NCBI RefSeq assembly: GCF_904849725.1
Contig: NC_058518.1
Location: forward strand, 212,362,741-212,426,740
Reading direction: 5' to 3'
Origin: Hordeum vulgare subsp. vulgare
Taxonomy: Eukaryota; Streptophyta; Magnoliopsida; Poales; Poaceae
DNA length: 64,000 nt
A program made the position numbers and the translations under genes. The notes under the pieces were generated by a model. That model was not told the origin of the DNA. It saw nothing but the letters and a program-made list of their open reading frames with translations, and made no database searches. Of the stretch, positions 24,415 through 36,382 are shown piece by piece. Positions within the stretch are counted from its first letter, which is position 1. Each line of letters starts with the position of its first letter.

Positions 24415-27400
24415 TGTCACACCCGGTTTTTACCTTATTTCAATAGTAGTCTCTTCAAAGCCTGAGTTTATTAAAACTTTTTAAGCAAGTGCTATGAGTG
24501 CCATGATTGCCATTGTTTGTGTGCCTGCTTGAGTGAGTGGATCCAAAAACAATATTTTTATAACATGATATTTCCAAAAAGATCCTTTTCTCATTTTTGA
24601 CTATTTCAAAACCTTGCTTTGGGTTTGCACTGCAAGTCCCTCACTCCAAGGGAGTGCCTTCACCCAAAGATTGTATTCTGATTTTGGCACTATTATAACT
24701 CTCCAAAATCATAAACAATTATTGTATAAAATATTTTTCCATTTTATTTGCATGTCCTTTTCTCAGGACAGAAAAGATATTTCTGAATGGAAAATTATTT
24801 TTCTGCCTTAGAAAATCTGAGAATATTTGGAGATACTCACACGACATATGTTTTCCATACATAAGATTTTCAACCCCTATTTATGTTCAAAATATTGAGC
24901 AAATCCTTGAAAACATATCCTGTCTGTTTTTGACCTTTTGAAATATTTCCAAAGTAAATATTTTCAATAAATTCTCAGAAAGTTCTACCATGCTTCCCAA
25001 GCTATATTTGGTGGTCATGCCAAGTTTCACCTCATTCCAAGATGGTTTGCTTCATGAAATATTCCTAAAACCTTCCCTGCCCAGAATCAAGTTATAGCAA
25101 CTCTACATAACAAAGCTTGTCCATTTGGCATGAAACTTTGGAGGGGTGCTCAACACCCCAAATGAGGAGACTGTGCAAAAAATTGGATTTGTGGGGATTA
25201 ATTTACCCACATTCTCTATTAAAAGGACATAACTGCCCATTTGGGGGTGATTTCAAGTTTGCACTGTTAATCTTGTCCAATAGAGCTCAAATTTGGTGGA
25301 GCATCCTACTTTTGCATAAAACCCAATCATGTTAACTTTCAACATCAGTGGTGAAGGTTAACTACCCCAAACACTAATCAAACACCTTCTGCCAGTATGG
25401 TCAAACAGCACTTAACACCCTCTACACCCACTCCCTTCCCACTAAACTCTTAGTGCATGCTACCAACACCACTCTTCAACTGCAGACGAGTGGCCGCTCT
25501 CTTGTTCCAAGAAGGTAAGCCAAAATCCCCAATTTAATTTCTGAATCAAGGCTAGCAGCTTCTCTCCAAGCACTTCCTTTCACCGGTAGTGAGACCCTCG
25601 GCTCCCAAACAGCTAAGGGGCATCTAAGCCAACCCCCGGACACGCCAGACAGGGCCAAAGCACCACAGAGCGCGCCAGCATGCCGTGGCATGCCAAATCT
25701 ATGCTCTGGGCGCGCTACAGGGCGCACCCAAGGCAAAGGAGGCCAGCCTCGACTGGTTCTCACCTCCCCTCGGTGTCCCTCCGTGTCTCCGACAAACCTC
25801 CTGACTCAGGGCAGCCCAAGGACCCTTCTCCCCCTCTGTGCTGACCAGGGCGACGCGTGCCCGCGCGCGCCAGATTCGGTCAGGAGAACGCGGCCCCGCA
25901 GCATGCGCGCACTGAGCCTCCTCGCTCTCTGTCTCGTTGAGTCTGTGGGGTCTCAAATCACGTCTGTGCAACCGTGATATCAACCCCGAGCCCTCTGTCC
26001 CTCTCCTGCAGCCACGGTGAAACCACCAACGGTCCCTCGCTCGGTGCATCGTTGTTGCCCTATAGATAGGCCCGCCCCCTTCACTCCACTACCCCACACC
26101 ACTCCTCGAGACCCTCGATCGAGGCCCTAGCCACCCCATTCGAGCAGAAAGAGCTCTGGTGCTCAAGATCGACCGAGGCCCCGTCGCTTCGGAGCTCCGT
26201 CTATCTCGGGCTACAGGCCAGCTCTCGCGCTCCTTTCACCTCCTCTGTGACCGTAGAGAACTCAGCAAGCCTCCCCACCTCTTCCCCGAGCATTTCCCTG
26301 TCCGTAGCACCCAACTCCACCACCACCCGTATCACCTCCGCCGCGGCCACCTCATCATCGGTGACCCAGGGCCTCCCCGTCATTCATTCGACCACCGGCA
26401 GGTAGGCGACGATGCCACGGTACCGTTCCTGTCGTCACCTGGCCTCGAGGGTGTCGGAATCGCCGCCAGCGTGCCTCCCCTCCCCTCTATCGAGAGGAGG
26501 AAGACGACCCCGACAGGCATGCCCCACGTCTCGGTGGCCAGTCTCTCCCCCCTCTGCTCTCTCTATCGTTGACCGCATGGGCCCGCGCGTCAGGTTTAAA
26601 CCTGACGGCGCGTGCGCACCTAGGCTATCGGTTGGCCAGTTGGGCCGGCCCAGCCACTGGTCGAGCCAGGCCAGGATAAAGGCCTTTTTATTTTTATTTT
26701 TATGTTGATTATAAATGATTTTTGTAAAGTTAAATATTTAATAAAATTTAAATATTTTTCCACCAAAAATCTTCTAAAATTGTGTAGAATTTATTAGTGC
26801 TATTGCACCAATTTTTGTATAAAGTTTTATACATGGCTTTGATTAAAATGACTAGTTTAAATATTTTAGCCCCTGTTATTTACGTTTTAAAATACCTTTT
26901 TGCATCAAAACCAGAGACAAACAGTTTTAAAACTATAATAAAGATTTATCAGAATAGGATAGCATTTTTAAAGTGAGTTTGTGCTCTGTTTTTGAATGAG
27001 CTTCTTATTTTATTACTATTATGACAACGATAGTTTCCGCGTTCGACGAAGGACTTGGACCCGAAGACCCCGAAGAGCCGGGATACCTAGCTGATCCAGG
27101 CAAGCAGCCCTTTGACCATGTGTGAGAAAACATTTTCATGCTTGCCAAGTTGAATACTTTATTCCGATGCATATAGTTAAGGTTATTCGGTGCACCCAGC
27201 ATGGTGTTACTGATGGCTCCTCCGAAGCACTTGCATTGAGAATGACCTTACCATCTATGAGGGTCACGCTGATATATTGACAAGTAGACAGTAGTGCTAT
27301 GCATAGTAAGAGCATGTGCATGATGATGGTAACACAGAGTTGATATCAAAGGTTTTACAAAAAACCCGTCGGGTGCCACTAATGCCCGAGGGTGATGATG

Positions 27401-27933
27401 TTGAGTTGGGTGATCACTTGTGAAAGAAGTGGTGCACCGGGAATGTTTTGTGTGAGTGGTTTCAGAAATGGGATTAGATTTATGATGTGTCGACCGTCCC
27501 AACCTTACATGTGCGACCATGATACCCCTTTATGGGACGAGGCTTTGTTGATTACTTTGGTCGGTACTAGGAAAGAGGCCACATTACTAGTGGCGGGAGT
27601 GATATGTGGTCACTCTCGTGACGGGGTTGTACCAGGTAGGTCGACCATGCCGTTTTTACGTCTTCTAGGCAGACCGTTGGTCCCCGCATGGATGATACGG
27701 TCTAGAGTTGGTGCTTGTAAGACATACATCATGTGGGTTGGGTACCAATCTAGTGGACTCTTTGTCTATTGTCATCAGGGGAAAGGCAATGATCGGGTAC
27801 TTACCTTGGGTATAATATATACCGCAAGTCGTGGATGACATGGAAGTTTTCCGGATCTCGTGGGTACAGCGTACAACCTCTTCATAGTGTAAAACTATTC
27901 GAATAGTCGTCTCCACGGTTAAGGAGAGTTGGG
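24415..27933 (+). mobile_element. El-8 LTR, left part
   Basis: AT-rich to about 25400, then GC-rich with TATA-like CCTATAGATAGG near 26060, then AT-rich. The open frames at 25476-26708 lie in the LTR and match no protein. 27390-27900 matches the El-5 LTR in reverse complement. Confidence 0.6.
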
Positions 27934-29758
27934 TGATCTGCGCAATCTCTCGCGTTAGCTAGACGAATGCTTATGACAACGAACCTTCTCCTACAACAGC
28001 ACCAGAAGAATGCTGATAGCACTCCCCGGTAACGAAACTAGAAGAATGTTGTTGAAGGCCCACCAGCGCGTGGGTTCGCAGCAGTTTTCGAGGGTAGAGT
28101 ATTCGACCCAATTTGTTGGTTTGCACGTCAGGAGGTGAGAGTATACTCTCAAGTATTAGCAGCTGAATTTGTCGGATTCAACCACACATGAAAGATTAGT
28201 ATCTGCAAGCACAGTAGTAACAGCAAAGTAATATGTTAACAACAGTGTCAGAAACGATCTGTTGACGGCAGACTATTCCTAACGATTGTATCAATGGCGC
28301 CTTCGTTGCCGCGTTGACGGAAGTTGTCAATTCCCATCAACGGTAGGTGAACCAACAGTGTAACAGGTAGCAGCAGTGTAACGAGCAATAGCAGTGGCAA
28401 GGAACAGCAGTAGTGACAGCAGTAGCAAGCAACGGTAACAAGCGACGGTAGTAGCAACAGTAGAAGCAGTAGCAGCAGAGCAATACAAGTAACAGCAGTA
28501 GCAACAGTAGTAGCAGCAGCAGAGCAAGACAAGTAACAGCAGTAGCAACAGTAGTAGCAGCAGCAAAGCAAGACAAGTAACAGTAGTAGCAACAATAGTA
28601 GCAGCAGCAGAGCAAGACAAGTAACAGCAGTAGTAGGACAAACTCGTAGGAAATGGGTCGGTGATTTGTTTGGATGATATTCATCATGCAACAGCTATAA
28701 CACGGAGAGATAAGTGGCTAGCTCCCATTCGTCAATGTGATGTAGGCATGCATTCTGTGTGTCGTCATACGTGCTTAGGGAAAAGAACTTGCATGACATC
28801 TATTGTCCATCCCTCCCGTGGCAGCGGGGTCCAAAAGGAAACTACGAGATATTAAGGTTGTCCTTTTAATAAAGAATCAGACCAACGCATTAGCACTTGG
28901 TGAACACATGAAGTCCTCAAACTATGGTCATCACCGGGAGTGGTTCCGGTTATTGTCACTCCGGGGTTGCCGGATCATAACACATAGTAGGTAACTACAA
29001 CTTGCAAGATCGGATCTAAAACACACATATATTGGTGACAACATAATAATTTCAGATCTGAAATCAAGGCACTCGGGCCCTAGTGACAAGCATTAAGCAT
29101 GTCAAAGTAGTAGCAACATCAAATCTTAGAACATAGTGGATACTAGGGATCAATCCCCATCAAAACTAACTCGATTACATGATAAATCTCATCCTACTCA
29201 TCACCGCCCAGCGAGCCTACGAATAGATTACTCACGAACGACGAAGAGCTTCATGGAATTGGAGAGGGAATAAGGTTGATGATGACGATGGCGACGATTT
29301 CCCCTCTCCGGAGCCCAAGACGGACTCCAAATCTCCCCTCCAGATGAAGAACGGGTGGTGACGGCGCCTCCATAACGAAAACGCGACGAAAGCATCTCTT
29401 TTTATTTTTTCTGGGACAAAAGACAACTTATAGAACTGGAGTTGGAGGCGGCAGGTGCCTGTGGGCCCCACAAGCCTGCCCACCGCCAGGAGGGGGGTGG
29501 TTGCGGAGAAGGGTCTTGTGGCCCACTAGCCCACCCCCTGACGTGGAACTTGGCGCAGATATTTTTGATATTTTCCAAAACTGCTCCCCGTAAATTTTCA
29601 GGACGTTTGGAGAACTTTGATTTCCGCACAAAAATAACACCAAGGAAATTCTGCTGAAAACAGCGTTAGTCCAGGTTAGTTCCATTCAAATCATGCAAAT
29701 TATAGTCCAAAACAAGGGAAAAAGAGTTTGGAAAAGTAGATACGTTGGAGACGTATCA
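27934..29758 (-). mobile_element. El-9 3' LTR
   Basis: Plus-strand ends TGATCTGCGCAATC and GGAGACGTATCA. Next to its inner end lies the purine tract at 29759-29777. The region 28335-28640 is a degenerate AGC/AGT trinucleotide repeat that explains the length difference from the other LTR. Confidence 0.9.
28335..28640. repeat. Trinucleotide-rich tract in El-9 LTR
   Basis: Degenerate AGCAGT/AGCAAC repeat. It recurs at 36840-37100 and 50340-50520 in the other LTRs of the family. Frames through it give Leu/Cys-rich strings that are artefacts. Confidence 0.85.
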
Positions 29759-29777
29759 ACTCCCCCAAGCTTAAAAC
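29759..29777 (-). other. El-9 polypurine tract
   Basis: The minus strand reads AAGCTTGGGGGAGT directly before the 3' LTR. Confidence 0.8.
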
Positions 29778-31658
29778 CTTGCTTGTCCTCAAGCAACTCA
29801 GTTGACAAACTGAGAGAGAAAGAAAAACTTTGACGAACTCTGTTTGATCTTGTTGTTGCAACTATGTCTAACTCATAACTAGAATTTCAGCAAGGTCACA
29901 AGTTAACCACATAAAAAATAACACAAAGGTCTCGCTGTAAACTAATATCAATGGCATAATCAGATAACGAGCAAATAATAATGAGTTTCAAATACCAACA
30001 CTTCAATCAAAACAAGCATGAAGCAATATGAATAGGTGGTATCTCGCTAGCTCTTTCTGAGACCGCAAAACATAAATGCACAACACTTTCAAAGATTAAG
30101 GGCTGACTAAACATTGTAATTCATAGCAACGAAGATCCAGTCATAGTCATACTCAATATCAATGAAAAGCAAAGCATAAAAATGACAGAGGTGCTCTCTA
30201 ATTGGTGCTTATATAAGAGGAGGATGACTCGACAGGAAAATAAATAGACAGGCCCTTCGCAGAGGGAAGCATTGATTTGCAGAGGTGCCAGAGCTCAAGC
30301 TTTGAAAACAGAGATAATAATTTTGGGTGGCATGCTTTCATTGTCAACGCAATGACCAAGAGTTCTCAATATCTTCCATGCTACTCATGCTATAGGCGGT
30401 TCCCAAACAGAAAAGTAAAGTTTTAACTCCCCCACCACCAATCAATCACACTCCACGGCTAGCCGAATCCTCGGGTACCGTCCATACTAACATCAATCCG
30501 CGGGGAGTCTTGTTTTACACTTATGTTTTCGATTTAAGCGTGGAACTGGGCATCCCAAATACCGGCCCCTTTCTCGTGAATGACTGTGAATAAACACATG
30601 TCGAGGATAACACTCCTAGCATGGAAGATCCCAATAGCCCTCTGTCACCACATGAGCGGTTCGGGCATGCAAAACAGATTTATTTCTTGAAGGTTTAGAG
30701 AGTGGCACATGCAAATTTACTTGGAACGGCAGGTAGATACCGCAAAATAGGTAGGTATGGTGGACTCTCATGGAAAAACTTTTGGGTTTATGGAAGTGTA
30801 TGCACAAGCAGTATTCCCGCTTAGTACAAGTGAAGGCTAGCAAAAGACTGGGAAGCGACCAACTAGAGAGCGACAACAGTCATCAAGATGCAATGAGTTT
30901 GACTAACATTTAAGGCAAGCATGAACAGGATATAAATCACCATGAACACGAACATCATAGAGGCTATGTTGATTTTGTTTCAACTACATGCATGAACATG
31001 CGCCAAGTCAAGCTACTTGAAACATTCAAAGGAGAATACCATCCTATCATACTACATCATAATCATCTCAAAATCTATGTTGGCAATCAAGACAAACCAT
31101 TATAAGCTCTTAGCTAAATAAGCATGGCATCAGAAACTATGATCTCTAAGTTGTCATTGCAAACATGGTTCTCTCACAACAAAGTTAAATCTTGGTCGAC
31201 AAGTTAGTCATATTTACAAAAACAAAATAGATAGAGTTCATACCAGCTTTTCAGTCTCAGTCACTTCATCATGTACCATCATTGTTGCCTTTCATTTGCA
31301 CGATCGAACGATGTAAACGATAATAAGTGCATTGGACTAAGCTGAATCTGCAGCCAAAACACAAAGGAGAAGACAAAATAATATGGCTCTTTGAAAGCTA
31401 AACTGGTAAGCATGTAAGAACCAATAAGCATTGTAACCAATATCTTCTACCTTGACACAAAGAAAAAGAAAACTATTTACACGGGAAATCTCCCAACAAA
31501 AAGAAGAAAGAAAAATCTTTTTGGGTTTTCTCAAAAAGACACTAAACAAGAAAACAAGAAAAAGAAAATAAACTAGCATGGATAATACAGTGGCAAAGTG
31601 CAAACACCGGCTAACAAAGTGAAAGCATAAGCATGAATGTAAGGTCGGTGAGAACACG
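29778..31658 (-). mobile_element. El-9 3' non-coding region
   Basis: About 1.9 kb of AT-rich sequence with no supported gene, between the ORF1-like gene and the 3' LTR. Confidence 0.65.
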
Positions 31659-31674
31659 TACTCCCCCAAGCTTA
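31659..31674 (-). other. Second, internal purine tract of El-9
   Basis: The minus strand reads TAAGCTTGGGGGAGTA, almost the same as the tract at the 3' LTR, 20 bases downstream of the ORF1-like stop codon. It could act as a central polypurine tract or be a relic of an earlier LTR boundary. Confidence 0.6.
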
Positions 31675-31694
31675 GGCTTTTGGCCTAGCTTGGT

Positions 31695-32821
31695 CTACTC
31701 CCATGGATGATCCTGGCAAAATCCAAAATCATAATGGGTGTTATACGGGATCGCTGCAGCCACTGCCTGAATATCTTCCTCACGAAGTCGAGCAGCCGTC
31801 GCCTCCCTCTCATACTCCTCGGCCTCTCCTATGGTTATGTAGTATCTTCGTTTAACCTGAAAATCAAAGAAAGCAGGAGCAGGAAGGGTAATATGGAAAA
31901 CACGCTGCCGGTTAAATATCAAGCGGTATAGGAGGGATCCATTATCTCTCTCAAGGAACTGGTAGCGTGTTAGAGCGACATGATCAAGGTAGGCTGTACG
32001 GAGAGGAGGGTCTTTTGGACGGATGGATACTCCAAGAAAATTTGCTAAGCGTGTAGCATAAACTCCACCAAAGAAATCCCCCTCACTGGCATTTTTATTC
32101 AGCCTCCTTGCTATTATAGCTCCCATATTGAAGCGCTCCTGTCACCTGTTACTGCGCTCTTAAGGATACTAAGGTCGGAAGCGCATAGGTGACAATGTGC
32201 ACCCTTGCCGTTAATGCACCTACATATGAAGAGGGCAAGGTAGTGCAAGGCAGGGAAATGGATGCTTCCTATGGTGGCTTGCGTGATATCTCTGGTTTCT
32301 CCAATAGTTATACTGGAGACAAAGTCTCTGACCGAAGACTTAGGAGGATCATTAACACTACCCCCGTCGGGTATCTTGCAAATCCTATTGAAATCCTCCA
32401 GACCCACCGAATAGGATTTATCATACAGATCAAACAGTATGGATGATTCACGGCCAACTAAAAATTTAAATCTACGCACGAAAGAGGCAGTGAGCATAGC
32501 ATATTGTTCACATTTATCTGAGAGGAATTCTTCTAACCCGGCATTGCGGACAAGTGCATCAAACTCATCCTTGAAGCCTACTTCGATCATGAACTCATTG
32601 GAAGGCCATTCACATGGTTGCACCGGTGCGTCCCTTAGTTGAAAAGGTTCGGGCTCCCGAAAGGAGAGACGAGGACCCTTCTTACTTGAGGAACCACCAT
32701 GAAACTTCCTCCTGAAGATAATTTCCTTTTGCTGAAATTTTTGAAGCTCAAGAGAAAAGTGAATGAGTACTAACCATACCTTGTAGCAACTACTCCTACT
32801 AGTGCCTAGAGACAGTATCAC
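31695..32821 (-). pseudogene. Athila ORF1-like gene of El-9, one frameshift
   Basis: Two frames on the minus strand, 32114-32821 (235 codons) and 31695-32126 (143 codons), meet at about 32114-32150 and together look like one protein with a single frame break. The first contains NEFMIEVGFKDEFDALVR, FLVGRESSILFDLYDKSY and FPALHYLALFICRCINGK; the second contains GGVYATRLANFLGVSIRP and YRLIFNRQRVFHITLPAP. These are hallmarks of the Arabidopsis retrotransposon ORF-1 (Athila) family of proteins in grass genomes. In Athila elements this gene lies after pol and has been called envelope-like; its real role is not known. The start is uncertain because the N-terminal 40 residues look unlike the family, so translation may begin downstream of 32821. 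The C-terminus NTHYDFGFCQDHPWE ends 20 bases before the internal purine tract. Confidence 0.7.
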
Positions 32822-33049
32822 GCGCTAAAACTACTTGGGACCAGCTAAAATCAACTTTTCTAGCTCAAGAACAGGGTCACCAAGGTAGCAAGAATTCGCG
32901 AAGGATAAAGAACTAGAGCAAAAACTAATTGGACCAATGGAGGATTCAATTACCAAGGAGCAATTTCCCCAAAACAGTTCGGAGAATGGTGCTTTGAGCA
33001 AGGAGATCAAAAATCACAGCCAAATGAGCAAGAACACGGGTTTGAGCTG

Positions 33050-33320
33050 CGAAACAATTTTTTCTGGAGGTGGAAGAAGAGGCTGGGAGCTGGAATGAGT
33101 GGAGTGGGTGCCTGTGGGCCCCACAAGCTTGCACCCCACCACCAGGGGGTAGGTGGTGATGGGGGCTTGTGGCCCACTGGTCTGGCCCCCTGGGCAGCTC
33201 TCAGGCCCAGAAATTTTCAAAAATTCCAGAAAAAATCATACTGAATTTTCAGGACCATCGGAGAACTTTTATTTTCGAGGTATTTTTCTCCGGGATGCTA
33301 AAATAGAAAACACAAAAAGC
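33050..33320 (-). promoter_or_regulatory. LTR-like block upstream of the ORF1-like gene
   Basis: This stretch resembles part of the El-9 LTR at 29400-29640. Shared elements in the same order are TTTTTTCTGG, GTGCCTGTGGGCCCCACAAG, a CCACC-rich run with CCAGGG, GGCTTGTGGCCCACTGG and TTTCAGGAC...GGAGAACTTT. In the LTR this is the region before and around the likely transcription start. On the minus strand it lies about 230-500 bases upstream of the ORF1-like frame, so it may be, or have been, an internal promoter. This is inference from similarity. Confidence 0.6.
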
Positions 33321-33639
33321 TAAACTAATTCCATCATTTTTCTTCTAAGCAACAGAAAATGAAGACTCAAAACAGAGGTATGTGACTCTCTGATTCATCC
33401 GTTTCATGGTCATCGGAAAAATTCGTCAATGGGGTTGATCAAATCCTTATGACAAAACCTTTTCGAATCGCAAGAGAGAACAGAGACTTTTCAAATATCC
33501 ACTAAGTCATCTTAATGGGGATATGTATCTCCCCAACAAGCAAATCATATTTCATCTTGACACGAGGAAAAGGGCATTCAAAGCTCCCAATGAGAATCGA
33601 TGAAGTCTTTTCGATAGCATTGATGCAATGTACTGGATA

Positions 33640-34134
33640 TCATTTCTTCGGAAAGTGCACGGTGTGCTCATTACCATTGACATGGAAAGTGACATTGCCT
33701 TTGTTGCAATCTATAACAGCCCCTGCCGTGTTTAAAAAGGGTCTTCCGAGGATGATAGACATGGCATCGTCCTCGGGGATATCCAAGATAACAAAGTTTG
33801 TTAAGATAGTGGTATTAGCAACCACAACAGGCACATCCTCGCAAATGTCGATAGGGAAAGCAGTTGATTTGTCAGCCATTTGCAGAGAAATTTCAGTGGG
33901 TGTCAACTTATCCAACTCAAGTCTACGATAAAGAGAGAGTGGCATAACACTAACACCGGCTCCAAGGTCACATAAGGCAGTTCTTACGTAGTTTCCTTTA
34001 ATGGAGCAAGGTATAGTGGGCACTCCGGGATCACCAAGTTTCTTAGGAGTTCCACCTTTGAAAGTGTAATTGGCAAGCATGGTGGAGATCTCAAGATCTG
34101 GTATCTTTCGTTTATTAGTCACGATATCTTTCAT
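33640..34134 (-). CDS. El-9 aspartic protease region
   Basis: A 164-codon frame on the minus strand with LCDLGAGVSVMPLSLYR, where the Asp of the DLGA motif is the expected catalytic residue of the retropepsin fold. LPLSL-type flanks and FLNTAGAVIDCNKGNVTF near the C-terminus match gypsy protease domains. The enzyme would cut the gag polyprotein. It follows gag at a distance of 44 bases with stops between, so gag and protease were probably one frame or were joined by a frame change. The frame ends at 33640 without continuing into a reverse transcriptase. Confidence 0.75.
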   Translation of the reverse strand: MKDIVTNKRKIPDLEISTMLANYTFKGGTPKKLGDPGVPTIPCSIKGNYVRTALCDLGAGVSVMPLSLYRRLELDKLTPTEISLQMADKSTAFPIDICEDVPVVVANTTILTNFVILDIPEDDAMSIILGRPFLNTAGAVIDCNKGNVTFHVNGNEHTVHFPKK

Positions 34135-34178
34135 GTACTTGGCATAGGAGACATCTTGAGCATATCAGTTAACCGCAT

Positions 34179-36269
34179 CTACAGAAAGACGGGTCTTATC
34201 ATCTCAACGAAGCGCTCAAAATCCTCATCATCCTTTTGCTTCGATGGCTTAGGAGGAAAGGGCATAGGTCTCTGAACCCATGGCTCCCTTTCTTTACCAT
34301 GCTTCCTAGCAGTGAAGTCATTCTTGTCGTATTTCTTAGGTTGTGGGTTATCAGGATTAACCGTAGGTTCAATCTCCACATCCTCGTCATTGCTAGGTTG
34401 AGCATTATTACGAACATCACTGTCCATATTGTCACCAGGTTCATGTTCATCACCAGATTGTGTTTCTGCATCAGACGCAGAAATATCATTAGGTTCTTCA
34501 GGTGTGACAGTGTTTGGTGAAGTGGTGTGCAGGTTTCTATCATCCTTCTTCCTCTCCTTAGGATGAATAGGTGTATCAGCATTGATTCCTTGAGAATCTT
34601 GATCAATTCTCTTAGGATGACCTTCAGGATACAAAGGTTCCTGAGTCATCTTGCCTCCTCTAGTAATGACTCTGACAAAGTTGTCATTTAATTCATTGAG
34701 CAAGTCATTCTGAGCTTTAAGTACTTGTTCTACCTGAGTAGTAATCATAGAGGCATGTTTACTCAGGAGCTTCAGAGCATTGACATTTCTGTCTACACAA
34801 GCACTTAAATGGCTAAGCATACGAGCACTTTGTTCCAAATGTCTGCTAACATAATCATTGAAACTCAGTTGTTTGGCAACAAAGTTTTCAAATTCATCAA
34901 AGCATAGGCTAGCAGGTTTATCAGAAGGAATATCACTCTCATCAAACCTACGCAGAGAATTCACTTCTACTACCTGTATCGAGTTATCGAGACCGTGGAT
35001 CTCTTCGATAGGTGGTAGATTCTTGACATCTTCAGATCTAATGCCTTTCTCTTGCATAGATTTCTTGGCTTCTTGCATATCTTCGGGACTGAGGAATATA
35101 ATACCTCTTTTCTTAGGAGGTGGTTCGGGAATAGTCCAAGCATTATCGTTGATCAGGAGGTTATTCAGTAGGGTCTCAGCTTGTTCTACAGTTCGTTCCC
35201 TAAAGACACAACCGGCACAACTATCTAGGTGGTCTCTAGAGGCATCGGTAAGTCCGTTATAGAGGATATCAAGTATCTCGTTCTTCTTAAGAGGGTGATC
35301 AGGCAAAGCATTCTGTAGCTGGACAAGCCTCCCCCAAGCTTGTGGAAAACACTCTTCTTGGAGTTGAGCAAAGTTGTATATTTCCTGCAAGGCATCTTGC
35401 TTCTTATGGGCAGGGAAATATTTCTCACAGAAGTAATAGACCATCTCCTGGGGACTACGCACACATCCAGGAGCAAGAGATGTGAACCAGGCTTTAGCAT
35501 CATCCTTTAGAGAGAAAGGAAACAGCTTAAGGATATAGTAGTGGCGGATCTTCTCCTCATTAGTGAAGAGGTTGGCTATTTCGGATAGTTTGGCAAGATG
35601 GGCTATGACCGTCTGAGACTCATAACCGTGAAAAGGATCAGATTCGACTAGATAGATTATCTCAGGGTTGACAGAGAATTCATAATCCTTATTGGTGACA
35701 AAGATAGGCGAAGTGGCAAACTTCGGGTCATTTTTCATCCTAGCTTCACGAGATTTTTCCTTCCACTTGAGAATTAATTTCTCAGCGTCATAGGCATCCT
35801 TACACGCAACAAAATCCTCAGCTATCTCTCCCTCCATAACGTAACCCTCGGGTATTTCAGGAAATTCATATCTAGGAGAGCTAGATCTAGTAGGAGCAAA
35901 AGCAAGTTCTATCTCAATAGTATCGGTAGTTTCACAAGCATCACGAGCATTGGCAGTAACTCTAACAATATGAGCATCAAGGAACACTCCTAGTGGATCA
36001 TCGGGCAAAGGAGTATCTCTAGCAGTATCAAGCATAGCATCATCAGGAAAAATAGCATCTCTAGCATCATCAGGCAAAGCAGTACCAGGCAAAGCAGTAT
36101 CAGGCATAGCATCTCTAGCAGTATCAGGCATAGTATCAAGCATAGCATCTCTAGCAGTATTATCACAAGCATCATCAAGCACAAGCGACATATCAAGATT
36201 TCTAGCAGGAGGTGATGTCGCAAACTTACTCATAACTGAAGGTGAATCAAGTGCAGAGCTAGATGGCAA
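34179..36269 (-). CDS. El-9 gag polyprotein
   Basis: An uninterrupted frame of 696 codons, the longest in the window. Residues about 28-95 are a degenerate repeat of acidic ARDAMxDT units. The capsid-like retrotransposon gag domain lies at about residues 225-370, with HYYILKLFPFSLKDDAKAWF, YFCEKYFPAHKK and EECFPQAWGRLVQL. A region at 470-560 may form a coiled coil, and the C-terminus is charged. I see no CCHC zinc knuckle. Gag would assemble the particle that packages the RNA. The ATG at 36267-36269 is the first in the frame and lies 114 bases downstream of the primer-binding site. An intact gag in an element without reverse transcriptase suggests the copy could have been mobilised by a related element. 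Confidence 0.85.
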   Translation of the reverse strand: MPSSSALDSPSVMSKFATSPPARNLDMSLVLDDACDNTARDAMLDTMPDTARDAMPDTALPGTALPDDARDAIFPDDAMLDTARDTPLPDDPLGVFLDAHIVRVTANARDACETTDTIEIELAFAPTRSSSPRYEFPEIPEGYVMEGEIAEDFVACKDAYDAEKLILKWKEKSREARMKNDPKFATSPIFVTNKDYEFSVNPEIIYLVESDPFHGYESQTVIAHLAKLSEIANLFTNEEKIRHYYILKLFPFSLKDDAKAWFTSLAPGCVRSPQEMVYYFCEKYFPAHKKQDALQEIYNFAQLQEECFPQAWGRLVQLQNALPDHPLKKNEILDILYNGLTDASRDHLDSCAGCVFRERTVEQAETLLNNLLINDNAWTIPEPPPKKRGIIFLSPEDMQEAKKSMQEKGIRSEDVKNLPPIEEIHGLDNSIQVVEVNSLRRFDESDIPSDKPASLCFDEFENFVAKQLSFNDYVSRHLEQSARMLSHLSACVDRNVNALKLLSKHASMITTQVEQVLKAQNDLLNELNDNFVRVITRGGKMTQEPLYPEGHPKRIDQDSQGINADTPIHPKERKKDDRNLHTTSPNTVTPEEPNDISASDAETQSGDEHEPGDNMDSDVRNNAQPSNDEDVEIEPTVNPDNPQPKKYDKNDFTARKHGKEREPWVQRPMPFPPKPSKQKDDEDFERFVEMIRPVFL

Positions 36270-36382
36270 TTCCTTACCTCCCCTCGTAGTTTAGGGCAAT
36301 ACTTTGGTCTTCGGATCCTTCAGATTCTTCATAGTGATCAGCAGATATAAATCCCAAGTGACTTAGAGAATATAGCAATACC

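Noticed and set aside
25476..26708. Frames of 95-137 codons
   Set aside because: Within the El-8 LTR, Pro/Arg-rich, no protein family.
28248..28691. Leu/Cys-rich open frames on the minus strand, also at 36739-37157 and 50265-50575
   Set aside because: They are translations of the AGC/AGT trinucleotide tract in the El-9-type LTRs, occur in several frames at once, and have no domain.
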